A stretch of 64,000 nucleotides of DNA from Sphaerosporella brunnea (GCA_008704415.1 VXIS01000007.1:124001-188000); one strand, 5' to 3'; positions 10,616 through 22,548 are shown, counted from the first letter of the stretch. Notes: generated by a model not told the origin, from the letters alone. A program made the numbers and translations.

Positions 10616-11323
10616 CTACAACTCCTTCTCCTTGACTTTTTCAGCAGGCTTCTTTCCCAGCGCCTCAAAGCCCTTCTCAAAACCCCAATCCACGGCATGC
10701 TCAACGGGCTCATCAAATATATACGGCAAGAAGGGCACAATGGCGAGTCCCAGGCCAATCGGGGCCCACGTGCGGATCGTCTTATTCTTAGCATCCTTCA
10801 GCGCCTTCCCGCTGTACTTGACGACGCTGTGGATGGTGAATGCGGGCAGACCCATACTCGCAACGCCCTGGAACACGGCGCGCTTCGCCATGACGACTCT
10901 GTAGTCCTCGAGCGGGCTGACGCTCGGAGGGACCTTCTGGTGCGGCGGGTGCTGCCGCGTGTACGCCTTGTAGCCTTCGTTCGCAACGTCGCCGAGGAGG
11001 TACAGCCACGAGACGGCGTACGCGCCTTTTACCAGGTAGGGGTGCGCGACGGGCCGGAAGGACTCGCCGATGTCGGAGGTGTACGCGACGTAGCGGTGCG
11101 CGGATTTGAGGATCGTGCGCACGCGGTTTGCGTACGCGGCGTACCGCGCGTCCGTGTGGATCGAGTCTGGGGCGCTGCCGGGAGAGAGAGAAAAGAAAGA
11201 TGGATTGGTTAGTTGGCGTCCTTATAACCCCTCTTGGAGGAAGTGGTGGCGCTGCACTTACGTGCCCTCCGCGATCTTCTCGATCAGAGTGTCGTCTTCG
11301 CTTTTTCCGGGTGCTTTGGCCAT
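10616..11323 (-). CDS. MTP18: Mitochondrial fission process protein, MTP18/MTFP1 family
   Basis: Two exons (11323-11262 and 11174-10616), 206 residues, with an 87-bp GT-AG intron. The protein starts MAKAPGKSEDDTLIEKIAEG and contains the family features: DARYAAYANR, VAYTSDIGESFRPVAHPYLV, a Trp/Tyr-rich first membrane segment (SWLYLLGDV) and FQGVASMGLPAFTIHS in the second half. MTP18 proteins sit in the mitochondrial inner membrane and affect mitochondrial division in animals; the fungal role is less studied. The start is supported by the conserved exon-1 sequence and the splice join. The tail KPAEKVKEKEL is Lys/Glu-rich. The name rests on family similarity. Confidence 0.88.
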
Positions 11324-12480
11324 GGTGGTTTGTGCAGTTGGTAGATAGTGCTGGTGGTGTTAAGCTGGTGGTGTTAAGGGTGTGGATGGCGGGAGTGGTA
11401 GAAGCCTAGACTTCAAAACTTTCGTGGGGTGATGTCACTGCCGGATCTGTCGTCATGCCGGGTCACTCGGTCGGTCCGATCCAGGATATCTTTTGCCCAT
11501 GGGTGTATACATAGCATCAATTGAGTGGAAGCAGATTCATCCTGTTTCAAATATGAGAAATAGTATACACCCGACGAATTTTCTCGCACCCAAAACCGCA
11601 ATGAGGCAAAGTGAATTGCACGCACGGTCGAGTGCAAAGCTGTGAGACACATGGCTCCCTTCTCTTTTTTTCCTCCTCAGTTCAGTAGAGCCCACCTCGT
11701 CTCCGCGTTAACTTTTTCTTTTGGGCAGATGGGCGATATTGATTCGGAGGAATCTTCACGATCACGTGCATCAGAAAATCATGGACCATGGCCAGGTGCT
11801 CGGTGGAGGATGGTGGGTAGATATGCCATCTTAATGTAATATGCAGCCGAAATTACTTTGATGAGAGCGCCGCTTTTTTTTTCTGTCTGAAGTGGCTTCG
11901 CAGTTTAGGTACCAGCCATAACCCGAGACGTAGAAGTCCAATGCCATGGCGCAGCAAAAACATGGGAACTTACTGTACAGTAACCGTTTCTCCAGCCAGG
12001 CCCTGTCCCAACATCTTGGTTAAATTGCAGCTTGCACTTCGAATTCGTTGACAATAGTGTACTCTAGATTGATGCCGAGAGTTCTCCCCAACAGGAACAT
12101 GCATATTCATGTATGAGTATTGCTCCAACTAGAGTACAAAGCACTGCCATACCACCAGCCGGCCATATGCAGCCCGGTCCAAAACCACACCAAAGTGCTG
12201 CTGCTCCGATGTGAACGAGCCCGAAATCTGACAAGGTGCAGAGCCAGCTGCAAGCTTCCGGATGCGATCTCTGGCTTGCAGGAGTTTGTGCAGAAATTAT
12301 GCGGATCAAGGTTTATTATGTTCTGGGCTGGGAGTGGACGTCCGGTTCTTCATGCCGGCATGCCGGTACATACTCTATATCACATCTCCGAATCTCTGAG
12401 GACGCGACGCATGCTGCACAAGTTCCAATTGTCTCAGACTACACCTACAAAAAAGGCCAATACGAAAAGAAAGCCTCTTT
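11324..12480. other. Intergenic region, no gene seen
   Basis: Upstream of the MTP18 gene and downstream of the MetE-like gene. Open frames overlap on both strands without recognisable content. Confidence 0.55.
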
Positions 12481-13943
12481 CTAAACGCCCAATGCAATAC
12501 TGGCAAGCTCGGTGCCCTTGATGCGGGCAGCGATCTTTTGGAAGGCAATCGATCGGGCCTCGTCAGGGCCTGCGTGCTGCGGCTTGATGTCGATGCTGAA
12601 CGGGCTGAATCCGCAGTCGTCGGTGGAGCCTAGGCGTTCCACGGGAATGTACTTAGCGGCCTCCAGAAGAGCGTCACGGACCTCCTCTGGGGTCTCGACG
12701 CGGGGACTGAGGGGGTTGATGACACCAATAAAGCAGACCTGTTTTTGATACGTATCAGCGTTTATATCCGCGGGTTTTAGTTGGCTTAACACACCTGCGG
12801 CACCCCATTTGCATCTGCACGAGAGTACTTGCCACAGAGCTCGTAGATGCGGGACTTGTCAGCCTCGGTGGAGAGCTGAATGAGGAAGTATCCAGCGTTC
12901 ATCTGAAACATGCTGGGCAAACTGTATGGAGTCAGATTTGCGCAAAAAATGGCGCCGGTGAAAAAGCTTACAGTTCGTTGTAGTCAACGTCCTTGCTGTG
13001 GACGCTGTCACAATCACCACCGGGGCAAGTGTGGATTCCAATGTTCTTCCTCTCCTCAGGAGTGAATCGGTCCAAAACCTGGTTATTGATATCGATGAAA
13101 GTCTGGAGCATCTTCTTGCCAGTCCATGGATTTCGGGGGTCATTCTTGCAAGCAAGGCGGCCTAATTACTATTAGCAATGGGAGTGACGGTGCATGAAGA
13201 CATGTAAACCCACCCTCAGTGAAATCGATTGAGACACGGGGGGCGCCGGCTTCGAAACACATCCGAATGTCCTTCTCGCACTCGTTGACAAGATCTTTCA
13301 CAAACTCCTCCTTGGGGTAACCCTCGACCTCTTCCTCAAGCGGATAGAGCAGGTACAGCATCGAAGGTGCAATGACGGCCTGCTTCAAAGGCTTCTTTGC
13401 GAACTTTTTGGACTTGTTGTAGAGGTCCGCAGCATACGTCTTGTAGCGGAAGGGACCCTTCACAAGCTGGGGAAGTTGTCTGTGGTGTCTATTATCCTCA
13501 TCGTCAGTTTGCAAACCCTGGCCTCTTGGGAAAGATGACCAACCCGTCATCGAAAATTGCACTATGAATAAAGAGTTAGCACGGCCACTGGACTCCAACT
13601 TTACCGCACAACTCACAAGTACTGTCCGCCAGGCGCAAGCGTGTCCGCGAGGCCAGTTCCATTCAAGGTGTCCGTGATGGGGTATGTAGCGAACGAGCTG
13701 GCCCGGTTCTCGCCATCGGTCACACACCATTGCCCAGTTGCTTCCATACGCTCAATCGAATCTTTGCAGGCTTCGTCCTGGAACTTCTCGAGCGCTTCAT
13801 AGGTGATCTATCTCACCGTTCAGCATCTGAAGCCACAGCAATCTCAGAGGCCGCCATACTTTGCCAGCATCGTAGTCAGCGTAAGCTGCTTGGAGTTTCG
13901 AAGGCCTGGGGAGAGAGCCAACAGATTCTGTGGGAATAGGCAT
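12481..13943 (-). CDS. Short MetE-like (UROD/MetE fold) methyltransferase-type protein
   Basis: Seven exons: 13943-13860, 13807-13617, 13561-13544, 13488-13214, 13161-12972, 12921-12795 and 12738-12481, giving 380 residues. The product starts MPIPTESVGSLPRP and carries ITDGE-like TDGENRAS, DDGHHRQLPQLV-type sequence, RVSIDFTEGRLA, IHTCPGGDCDS and ERLGSTDDCGFSPF. The last two resemble the His/Cys zinc site of the cobalamin-independent methionine synthase C-terminal barrel. At 380 aa it is half the length of true MetE and lacks its N-terminal barrel, like the bacterial YxjG/YxjH-type proteins. The substrate is unknown: homocysteine methylation is possible but not shown. Exon 3 is only 18 nt. 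All introns are GT-AG, 50 to 57 bp. Confidence 0.88.
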
Positions 13944-16900
13944 GATTAAGGTTTGTGAAAGAAGAGTGTTTGCGGTGCGCTTAGGTTTCGAAGGTGAGGA
14001 TGTCGAAGGAAGGAGCGGGGGGGAGAAGCCCCGGAGTTGTAGGCGTTATATACCTCTTGGAGGAACGGGCATCAGAAGTTATGGAGCAAAACCGCAACTG
14101 CCAGCTGGATTGATCGGCCCGAGGGGGTTTCCGTTTGGCTACGTGAAAATGTGCGCATCGTCCAGTTCGACGGCTTAAAGCAGCCAGTCGCACAAGCCGC
14201 TGCAACCTGCACCTATCCTCGGACAACTCTGCTGAAGAAACACCTGGGTTGCATGTATCATGCGTGGAGCGAGAGCTGCGCCGCTAACCAGCAGTTGTAT
14301 GGCGTATGTGTGGGGCAGTTGGGTAGGCGAGCAGCAGGTATGTGCAGGCGTTTACCCCGCCGCAAAGTTCCCCACCACGCTTGACCACACACCCAACACA
14401 CAGACACTTAACCGCGGGAGGTTTGTCTCCCGAGCCCGGACAAGTCACACGCAGCATCTGTCGGTGCCATAGCGATCACGACTGCCGATGTTTTTGCGGT
14501 GTGTCTTGGGTAGCATCCCGTAGGCGTAACGGTTTCAATTGTTCCTCAAAGGGCCTAGGTGCAATGTGACGCCGCCGCTTCCGCTCAATTGCAACCGATG
14601 GTTGTGCAGTTGTGATTGTGTGCAAGGTATTTAATCTGGCAGCAACAACACAGAGGGAAAATGCAGTCTGCGATTCAGCCCAAGAGTCTGTGCGTCTGCA
14701 CGTCAGCGATTGGTTGTCGTCGCATTGAGTGCCGTGATAACCAGCATCATCATCATCGTCATCATCATCATCATAAAAAACAAAGAGTCGCGAGCGCTTG
14801 CGTATCTACCAGTTAGCTTCGTGTTGATCCCTTAAAAAGTCGTGCCATCCAGCATTAGCGGGTCTTGTCACCTCGACCTGTGTATGCCAATATTCCATGG
14901 ATGCCGCTCTCTTGAGTCTTGATTGGTGTACCAGCGGCTATGCCCGAGGGATTAGTTCCAGTTTTTCCCACAAAACGACTTGTATCTCAGAAACAAATCC
15001 TTGGCCGCATGAGAACCTCCAGCAGTGATCATTGGGCTATGGCGCATGGCGCGGGAAGAGAACACTGGTTGGCCACGATCCCGGCTTGAGCCCTTGGCTG
15101 CGGAAACTTCGTCGGCTCCGGTCTGATCGGCCAATCGTGCGGGCCAGGCCGTCTCCCGTTGTATATTTACATGCATGATGTCTCGCTCAGCTTCGGGCGT
15201 GGTCCGCCGCTGGCTTCATTGTGAGGAGTGGATCTCTCCCCATCGAAGAGCAAGGTCCCCCACGCACTGCACGTTCTAGTTGGCACAGTGCGCTTGCAGA
15301 AAATATCGGGTGTTTGTCGGGATAACCGCTGCCTCGCGGCGCTTTGCCTGGTTATTTTGGGCTTCGCTGGTGCCGATTATCGCGAGTGACAATTCGTGGC
15401 CAATAACCATGACATTTCCCGATCCCTATCAGCAGGCATACTTTGGCTTCAATCGATGGCATGAAACACCCCGTGCACCGTTCACCGTGCGCCGTGACGA
15501 AGGAAAATCGCAGACATGGAAGGTATCAACGATGGAGCGCAGCCCAAACTCCGTGGATGCCGCCGCTCTACGCACACTCAGTCCGACCCCCAACCTATCA
15601 GTTGAGAACAGCAAGCTGTGTTTTCCGCACCTACCTCGCGGGCTGGTCGGTAAATATGGCCAGTGTAAGCACACCGAGCCATTCAGACTGACGAGTTTTT
15701 GGTGATGGATCATATCCAGAATATCTACTCCTTGTGCTCATTGGAACGTGGGGTGCTACCTCTTCGATCCACGATCATATGCATGTCCGGCGGCCAAGGG
15801 TATAGGGTCGTCTCGGTTTTCGTAGAATCTGCCGAATGTTGAGATGCGCAACAATCCTCGTTCATCGCCAATCACCGTGGTATGAACTTTTGAGCCGGGA
15901 CGACACCCACAACGCCAAAAGCAATGCAGGCTACCTGTAAGTGCGCCTGACCTCGAAGGGCGGTTAGAGACGCAGCTGGTTAACCCAAAGCTGCTCCACA
16001 CGCCCGTGGACTCCAAGTATCCCAGACGCTCCGGGTCCGCGGTTGGCGCAGCTCGGGATAGTTTGACGGCAGCGGGTGGGTTCGAGAGACACGTAGTATA
16101 TCGAATCGAGTGAAAGCATTTGTGAACGTCAGGAGTTGGGCATGCGCAGAGCTCGATTGACTGGTCACTGGTGGAGGGGAAACAAGCTAACATCAATTGA
16201 GTGAGAAAACGTGACACACAACGCCCAAAACTCCACTCGAGAAACCACAGTAACCGCTGAGCAGATATCCCCCTCCCCCCAGCCAACCAACCACAGAGGC
16301 CATGCCCCACACCTCACCGTAGTACTACCGCAATTGCGTCCCATGGGAAATACTGCTCAGAGTCTTCCCGGAATCTCGTCATCATAGAGAACTCATTTTT
16401 GGCACTTTCCACTTCCTCCCCCTCCATCCGACGATGGGCCTTGTGGAGATAGCGGGCAACATATCTCTCCACTTTCTTCTGCGAGGTGGGCCAGGATCGA
16501 CACACGAAAATGGCCTCCAGGGGATCTAAATCGTCTGAAACGGAACGCTTCTCAGACGGGCGTGGCTCGGCAGGCAGTTCTGCGGATTCTGGACAGGAAC
16601 GACCCCCGGTTACCAGGCTTCGTTGGCTGCTGTATTCATCGTCTCCGCCGTCATTCTTGCGCTGCTCAACTGTCCTTTCTTCGTTTATGGTAAGGGCTCC
16701 TGTTGTTCATCAGTTTGACCGCTCACTGGGGGTTTGTCGCAGCTCTCTTACGGCCGTCTCGTCCCTCATCGTTCTCAGAGGGGGCAATAGTGCCTTCGAA
16801 ACTCGTTATATGGTGGTCCTGAGTCGGTCTCTCCATTTGTACGTTCAGCGTGAGGGAGGGTGACCGGTTTCTAAGAACGTCAACGAGTGCGGAGTTATGT

Positions 16901-18107
16901 CGGAAGTTTCGAGACGGCAAGAGTCTGTTCTTAAAGGCAGTTGAAATCAGGAGCCCGATTTCATGCACACAGTTAACAAAGAGGGGAAGAATAACACACA
17001 TTGCCAGAGAGAAGAGCATCGATCTTGTTGGGGCATTTCTCAGTACTGGCCTTTGCATATGCGTCTCAGACAATCCAGTTGCTTTCAAAATGGAGATCGG
17101 TTAACACAAAATTAGGGCTCCTTTTCCGAAAGTTCTATACCAGAAAATCGTGGGGCTGGCCGACAAACTCCACGAACGCACAGACCGATAATCGCGTTTT
17201 ACCATCCTGACTATTGGACAAATCATCAATTATACTTTGGACAACCAGCTGTCGACATTCGGAGGGGTCTACCGAATAGAACGCACAGTCCTCTTGGAAT
17301 TGCTTTCCTTGCTTTTCTTACCTTGAGCACGTCGGGGCTGATTGGAAAACCACCGCTGCAAAGCACCTAGGTAACTTGCTGGACACCACCGGCGGTAAGC
17401 AGGTCATTTCACGTGAGCTCGCGAGATGCTGAGGCATCTTGCAGTGATGTTTCTAAAGGTTGAGATCGTCGTTTAGGGAATGAAGTTGTGAATCCCACCA
17501 AGAATGGATCCGGAACGCAAACCACCAGTGCCTGTTACTGAGCCCCGGGCCCTAGTGATTCAAAAAATACCTAACCACATAGAACTCATACGGCACAAGA
17601 AACGTGGTCTGTTTTATGACGTCTAACAAGACGATACACAAAGGATCCACCTGTCATTCTACTGCTCCTGGCGCACCTCGACGGCTCTGAGTCGCCTAAT
17701 CTTTCCTCAATGATTGCCTTCACACCAGACCTTCCCTGGGACACCAGCTATCCAGAGTATAATACCCATGCTACTATTGCTTGCAGCACGATTTTCTAAA
17801 ACTGACAAAACTGGCAGTACTAAAGTGGATACGTCGAAAGCCCCCGACAGGGGGATATGCAGGGTTTCGTGCTCCAGAAAAGCCGTTTCTACAGTTCTGT
17901 CACCGACTATAGCTCGGGACCACTATCAACCAAACCCGGCCATCCCGACTGGTTGGCTGTGGGTAGCAAACTGCATGTCTCAAAAGTGTGTGCCATGGAT
18001 GGAACTTCAGAACTTCCGTAGGCCGATGCACCTGCAGCTGTCATTGAAACTCCGATCTCAATTGCATTTTTACAGTTCCACCGGTGATTTTCGGTGTAGT
18101 TAGCTTC
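13944..18107. other. Gene-poor region, 4.1 kb, no gene supported
   Basis: No frame here gives a protein I recognise. A run of ATC/ATG units at 14746-14775 produces a meaningless poly-His frame. A spliceable-looking stretch at 16510-16860 has GT and AG signals but no convincing product. The region looks like old, decayed sequence. Confidence 0.5.
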
Positions 18108-18109
18108 TA

Positions 18110-18315
18110 GAGTCGACTCTCCCTATAAGAATATTGTGTATAAGAATAATCTCCCTATAAGAATATTGTGTATAAGAATAATCTCCCTATAAGAATACGG
18201 GTGACCGGTCCCGACCGTGTTTGTATGGGACAAGCCACTCTCTCTATACGAATTTTCACTTTATAAGAATACGCCCCAGCGGTCCCGACCGTGTTCTTAG
18301 AGAGAGAGTCGACTG
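18110..18315. mobile_element. MITE family B, copy 1 (pogo-like termini), 206 bp
   Basis: The left end is GAGTCGACTCTCCCTATAAG and the right end, read inward, CAGTCGACTCTCTCTCTAAG, with TA on both sides (18108-18109 and 18316-18317). The CAGT...TCTC start resembles pogo/Fot1-class transposon ends. Inside is a tandem duplication of a unit of about 33 bp containing CTCCCTATAAGAATATTGTG, which explains the extra length over copy 2. There is no coding capacity. Confidence 0.88.
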
Positions 18316-18317
18316 TA

Positions 18318-20025
18318 TGCGTTACCAACACACATTGCATGGTGCCTGCGGTTGGAGAAAAGGACCCTGCTGAAATACGACTGCAACGGATTTATCCGCC
18401 ACAACTGTCAAAAAAGGAGGCCTCAAAAAAGCATTATTACGTGATGGATAAAGGAACCTGTTCATTCACGGCCCCCAACCGTTGGTCACAAACTAAATCC
18501 GAAAAATTCTGGCTGTGACCAGGCATCGTCGGCGGTCCTTCCTGATCCCATTCAACGCAAATTTTGCACATCATCGGGCGAACGTTCACTTGTGATTCCT
18601 TTGTACACCTTTACTCCTTGCCACCGCCCCTGGACAATCCAAATGTCTATACGGTATCAAGTACATGAGAGGCCTCATACGGTGCTCTCTGGTCTTATGC
18701 ACGACCGGATAGGCCCGCTGGCTCGACCACCCGGTACGTCTGGGAGACCCTTGGGCTTTGCCTCCATGTCTTTGCACGCCCACACACACAGCTTGCCCAG
18801 GGGTTGCATCTTCCTCGTTCAGCCACTCAATAGGCCTTAGAGGGCGATCAATAGAGGTCGTCACTCGCCCCGCGGCGTTGACGGTTGCGGTTAAAAAAAA
18901 AAAGGCGCACGCCAACATCAACAAGGAATGGAGTGAGACATCTTGACATCCCCGCGGAGTGTTCGGGCGCGGAATTTCCGCGTTTCCGTGTTTACGTACA
19001 GAGATTCGCTAGAGTACTGCATGATCGTTTTGGAACTTGGTGTGGACCGCCGTGCCGGCCTGCCGCGATGCCTCAGGGAATATCTTGCCATAGAATAAGA
19101 CAAGAAATGATATATTCTCAGTATTGTACTTTGCTCGGACACTCCGATTGTTGGTCTTTGAAAGATGACTGAATAGCGACGCTTCAGAACAAGTGGTGAA
19201 CAAGTCTAGCATCAAAGACTCCAGATGTCGGCTGAGGTGAAGCAAGTATACAACTGCCCGTGCCACACCCATAGTTGAAATACTCGATGTCCAGGTAAAT
19301 AAAATAGTCTTTCTGAGGTCCTGCTAAAGTGGACGCTCATTGTTACGATTGGAATGGCCGTTTTGTTGATGTGGATATTTTCTTTGAGGGAGATTGTGCT
19401 AAGTTGTACCTATTGTTGTTCTGTCTTTGTCGGAATGTCCATTTTCCATATTCCGTTTCTGTTTCCAATTTGCGAACTCGGGCCTAGGTAATAACCTGTT
19501 TCAACGTGTGATTGGACATCAGCTTTAAGTTTCGGGCCGAGCCGGAGGCTCGAGTGGTTAGGGTTGCTCTTGGTGAACCTGGCAAGGTAATAACTGCACC
19601 GCTTTGGCTTCTTGGTTTCTTGGCACGGGATGATGAAGTATCAGAGTTGCTCTTACAATGAGGTTTTTGCATGGCCTGCGGTGTACATGAACATTGGTTT
19701 TCTAGTTTTTGAGATTGGGCTCAGCATTGAGCCGAAACAGCCGTTCCTTTCTTATGCCAACGGACCATTGGAATCTCGAGACTATTGCCATCTTCGCTTT
19801 CTTATTCTCAAAACTGAGCCGGGTTCGAGAGCTGTTTTGTTCGCGGGCGGCCTTGCGGGATGTACCTATATGGGGCTGAAAATATACCCATAAGAAACGA
19901 GCTGGTCAGGGTGTATTGTACTGGAACACCTTTAGGGTTTTAGCTATAGTCTGAAGTTGGTATTGATTGCCATGATCCTTATATCTTCGCTCCATCGTGT
20001 GCATTCTCTCATCTTCACAAGCTGA
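18318..20025. other. Spacer between two oppositely oriented MITE B copies, no gene seen
   Basis: About 1.7 kb with only short, unsupported open frames. It could be ordinary spacer or a decayed interior of a larger element, and no transposase motif is visible. Confidence 0.45.
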
Positions 20026-20027
20026 TA

Positions 20028-20200
20028 CAGTCGGCTCTCTCTCTAAGAACACGGTCGGGACCGCTGAGGCGTATTCTTATAAAGTGAAAATTCGTATGAG
20101 AGAGTGGCTTGTCCCATACAAACTCGGTCGGGACCGGCCACCCGTATTCTTATAGGGAGATTATTCTTATATACAATATTCTTATAGGGAGAGTTGACTG
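20028..20200. mobile_element. MITE family B, copy 2, opposite orientation, 173 bp
   Basis: The reverse complement of copy 1, with CAGTCGGCTCTCTCTCTAAG at its left end and GAGTTGACTG at its right, and TA on both sides (20026-20027 and 20201-20202). The interior shares GGTCGGGACCGCTG and TATAAAGTGAAAATTCGTAT with copy 1. It lacks the internal tandem duplication. Confidence 0.88.
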
Positions 20201-20274
20201 TACCGGCGCACTCGATGAACCAAATTATGAAAATTCTTAAATACAAGAACCAAGAACATCCTTCAAGAGCATTA

Positions 20275-20621
20275 GGGGTATTCAATTTGGCTGAAAATAG
20301 CACCGTATATGGGCCACTGATTTGCAATGGCAGAACAGGTAGTTGTAGTTGAATACCCCCAATAAAAGATGCCTAAAATTGGGCATATTATGCGCCGTAA
20401 AAGTTGTTTCCTCTTGTCGCTTGTTTTGCGCCTGATTCCGGTGGATGTGAGTGCTAGCATGTGAGCCGCGATTATGTGGAGGGCCATAATCGGTGGGGTA
20501 TTTGGAGCTTTATTGATCCCCGACCATCATTGAAATGAAAAGGCATATTATGTGCCTAAAAGTAGACGTCCATATTCTGGTACCCATATATGGCGCCGTT
20601 TTCAGCCAAATTGAATACCCC
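20275..20621. mobile_element. MITE family A, copy 2, 347 bp, uninterrupted
   Basis: TA-flanked (20273-20274 and 20622-20623), with the same ends and body as copy 1. It carries a short extra stretch (GATGCCTAAAATTGGGCATA) absent from copy 1. It supplies the empty site for the foldback element nested in copy 1. Confidence 0.92.
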
Positions 20622-20623
20622 TA

Positions 20624-21078
20624 TTATGTTAAACGTTTTTAGGGCCGTTTTTAGAACATCGTCACAGAATGGTAAAGGCCATGTAATGCTCAGATGATCA
20701 TTTTTCAAAACGGCCGTCCCCTGTTTAGGTATGTATACTATGATGGTGATGAAATTCCTCCTGGAAATGGGCTGTAGTTGGGCGATCGGTCAAGACAGGA
20801 GTTATTGAGACCAGTAGCTGTATATCAGCGGCGAGGGTTGTCGCTCGCGACACCGTGATGTCCGCTCGTCTCGCCGCCCGTCTCGCCACCAGCATATCAG
20901 CAAAGATTTTTAGCAGTGACATAGTATACCTACTGAGTACATATCAAGGCTCACCACGCCGACCGCTGTGCCCGTCGCGCAGACTAAATGTTATCCACCT
21001 CTTCCTCCTCCCAGTTCTCTCTTCTTCAGCTCCGCAAGCCCCGTGTGTTCCTAATATCCTACGGGCATTAGAGGAGTT
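20624..21078. other. Spacer between MITE A copy 2 and the kinase pseudogene
   Basis: No gene seen. It is immediately 3' of the broken kinase gene. Confidence 0.5.
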
Positions 21079-22454
21079 CTACGCTTCGGCGACTGCTTTG
21101 GTTTCCGTAGTCTCCCACGCTTCCGCCATCATCTCGACAATCGTCGCCGCGGCTGCTCTCTTGACAGGATCAACGACCATCGAATGGCCAAATACCCTTC
21201 TCAACACCGCCTCATCCGCCTTGGACAACAACACGGTCTCATCTCCATCCGAATCCTCGGGGTCTCCGCGCAGAAACGCCATCTTGCCATCTCAACCCAA
21301 TCTCCTTTCGTCAAGGTAAGGTATCGCGCCCGCTTCGCAGAACGCATTCCAGAACCTCTCCGCCCAAGACGCCACAGCGTCAGCCACGTAATGCAGAGGT
21401 GAGCCCCACAAACTAAAGAATAAACTGCCAGAGCCAAGAAGCTGGTAGATGGTGCATCTCGGCGCCCAAATATCGATCCCTGTGGAGATGTCCCCGGGTA
21501 GGTTGAGAAGCAGCTCCGGGGCAGCGTGCCAGGTAATGCTTGACCAGAGAACTTGAATGGGAGGCAGAAAGACTCGCCAAAGTCTAAAACACGGATGTTC
21601 GGCGTAGAGGAGTTGCACAAAGGCCAGAACTTTGAAACGGACGGTGGACACACCAAGTACTTGGGCTCGTGGGGGGACTCAATCTGAGGCGTGGATTCAT
21701 CAAGTCGTCCAAGAGCGGCAGAATGAGGTACCGTGATAAGCTCACCGCCCAGTGCTGCGTATACTTCTTCAACAGACCACGAGTGTATATCGACCGACTG
21801 AGTGAATTCCAAGTTGCCAGTGTGGAAATCTACAGCTGCCGTCAAAAAATTGCTCCTCTTCTGCCCGGGAAACCCACCAGCAGGCACGATGCCATGAGAA
21901 TGTAGAAACGCCACCGCTTTGGCCGCCTGCATAGCCAAACGCCTACCCATGTTTACGGGTAGAATGGCCGAATCAATAATGTCCGAACAACCTTTGACGG
22001 CCGCGACGGATGGGCCAACAAGCTCGGTAACGATGCAAGGATGCGTGCCGTTCGTCCCCTTGATCTTCAACTCATCCAGCACCGAAATAATGAAGGGGCA
22101 CTCCTTGGGCTTGGTGCCGGAGGTGCTGAACAGAGTAACGAGCCGGTATTACCAACTGTCCCACCAACTGTCGAGGTCGGGCTGCTGTTGGAGTTGGTGC
22201 AGGATGGCCACCTTGACGGCAACATAGCGCGAACGTGGAGCGTCTGGTTGAGCAGCAGTACCGAAGCGCTGATTGAGAGCCAGCCAGACCGTCGAATAGC
22301 CGCAACTGCCAAGGCGATGGATTATTCGGTAGCGGCCGTTGTGAAGTTCGTCACCGATTTCGAGGGGGTGATATCCACCGGGCGCGTACATAGCTACATC
22401 TTCGACACGATTCAAGGCTGCATCCAAGTCAAGGCTAGTGCGGGGACAGTCCAT
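21079..22454 (-). pseudogene. SRPK-like protein kinase, broken by two stops and a frameshift
   Basis: Kinase landmarks appear in order: the Gly loop LGSCGYSTVWLA and VAVKV (first 100 codons from ATG 22454), NGTHPCIVTELVGPS, the catalytic loop HSHGIVPADFHTGN, DFG in VLDFGESF, then APELLL and IDIWAPRCTIYQLLG, and a C-terminal helix rich in Ala. This is the layout of fungal SRPK-like kinases. A 48-bp GT-AG intron (21877-21830) restores the catalytic loop. An in-frame TAA lies at 22149-22151, with the kinase sequence continuing in the same frame after it; a frame change falls near 21530-21560, between DFG and APE; and a TGA lies at 21292-21294, beyond which the frame continues to 21079. No intron of normal size removes these. 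The HRD/HGD position reads PAD, a further change. Confidence 0.82.
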
Positions 22455-22512
22455 GATCGGGGTATCCTCGTTCGTGTGGTCCTGTCAAGTTGCAACGAAC
22501 AGAGAATATATG

Positions 22513-22548
22513 TAAACTCAAGAGACTGGGCGTAGTGACTTCGCCACA
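22513..22548. mobile_element. Remnant of the P1 foldback element
   Basis: TAAACTC, CAAGAGACTGGGC and GTAGTGACTT...GCCACA occur in the order found in the 115-bp foldback at 10008, with internal deletions. It lies about 60 bp upstream of the kinase pseudogene start. Confidence 0.6.

Noticed and set aside
14616..14816. His-rich small ORF
   Set aside because: The His run is a trinucleotide (ATC) repeat read as protein.
16486..16863. Possible spliced small gene
   Set aside because: A GTAAGG...CGCAG pair is present, but no reading of the joined sequence gives a recognisable or conserved-looking protein.
19540..19600. tRNA-like sequence (GAGTGGTTAGGGTTG near GGTTCGAGAG at 19811)
   Set aside because: The two box-like stretches are too far apart and no cloverleaf can be drawn.
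22118..22151. A mini-intron removing the TAA of the kinase gene
   Set aside because: GT and AG signals exist but would give an intron of 27 bp, well below any other here, and the reading frame simply continues through the stop. A nonsense mutation explains it better.
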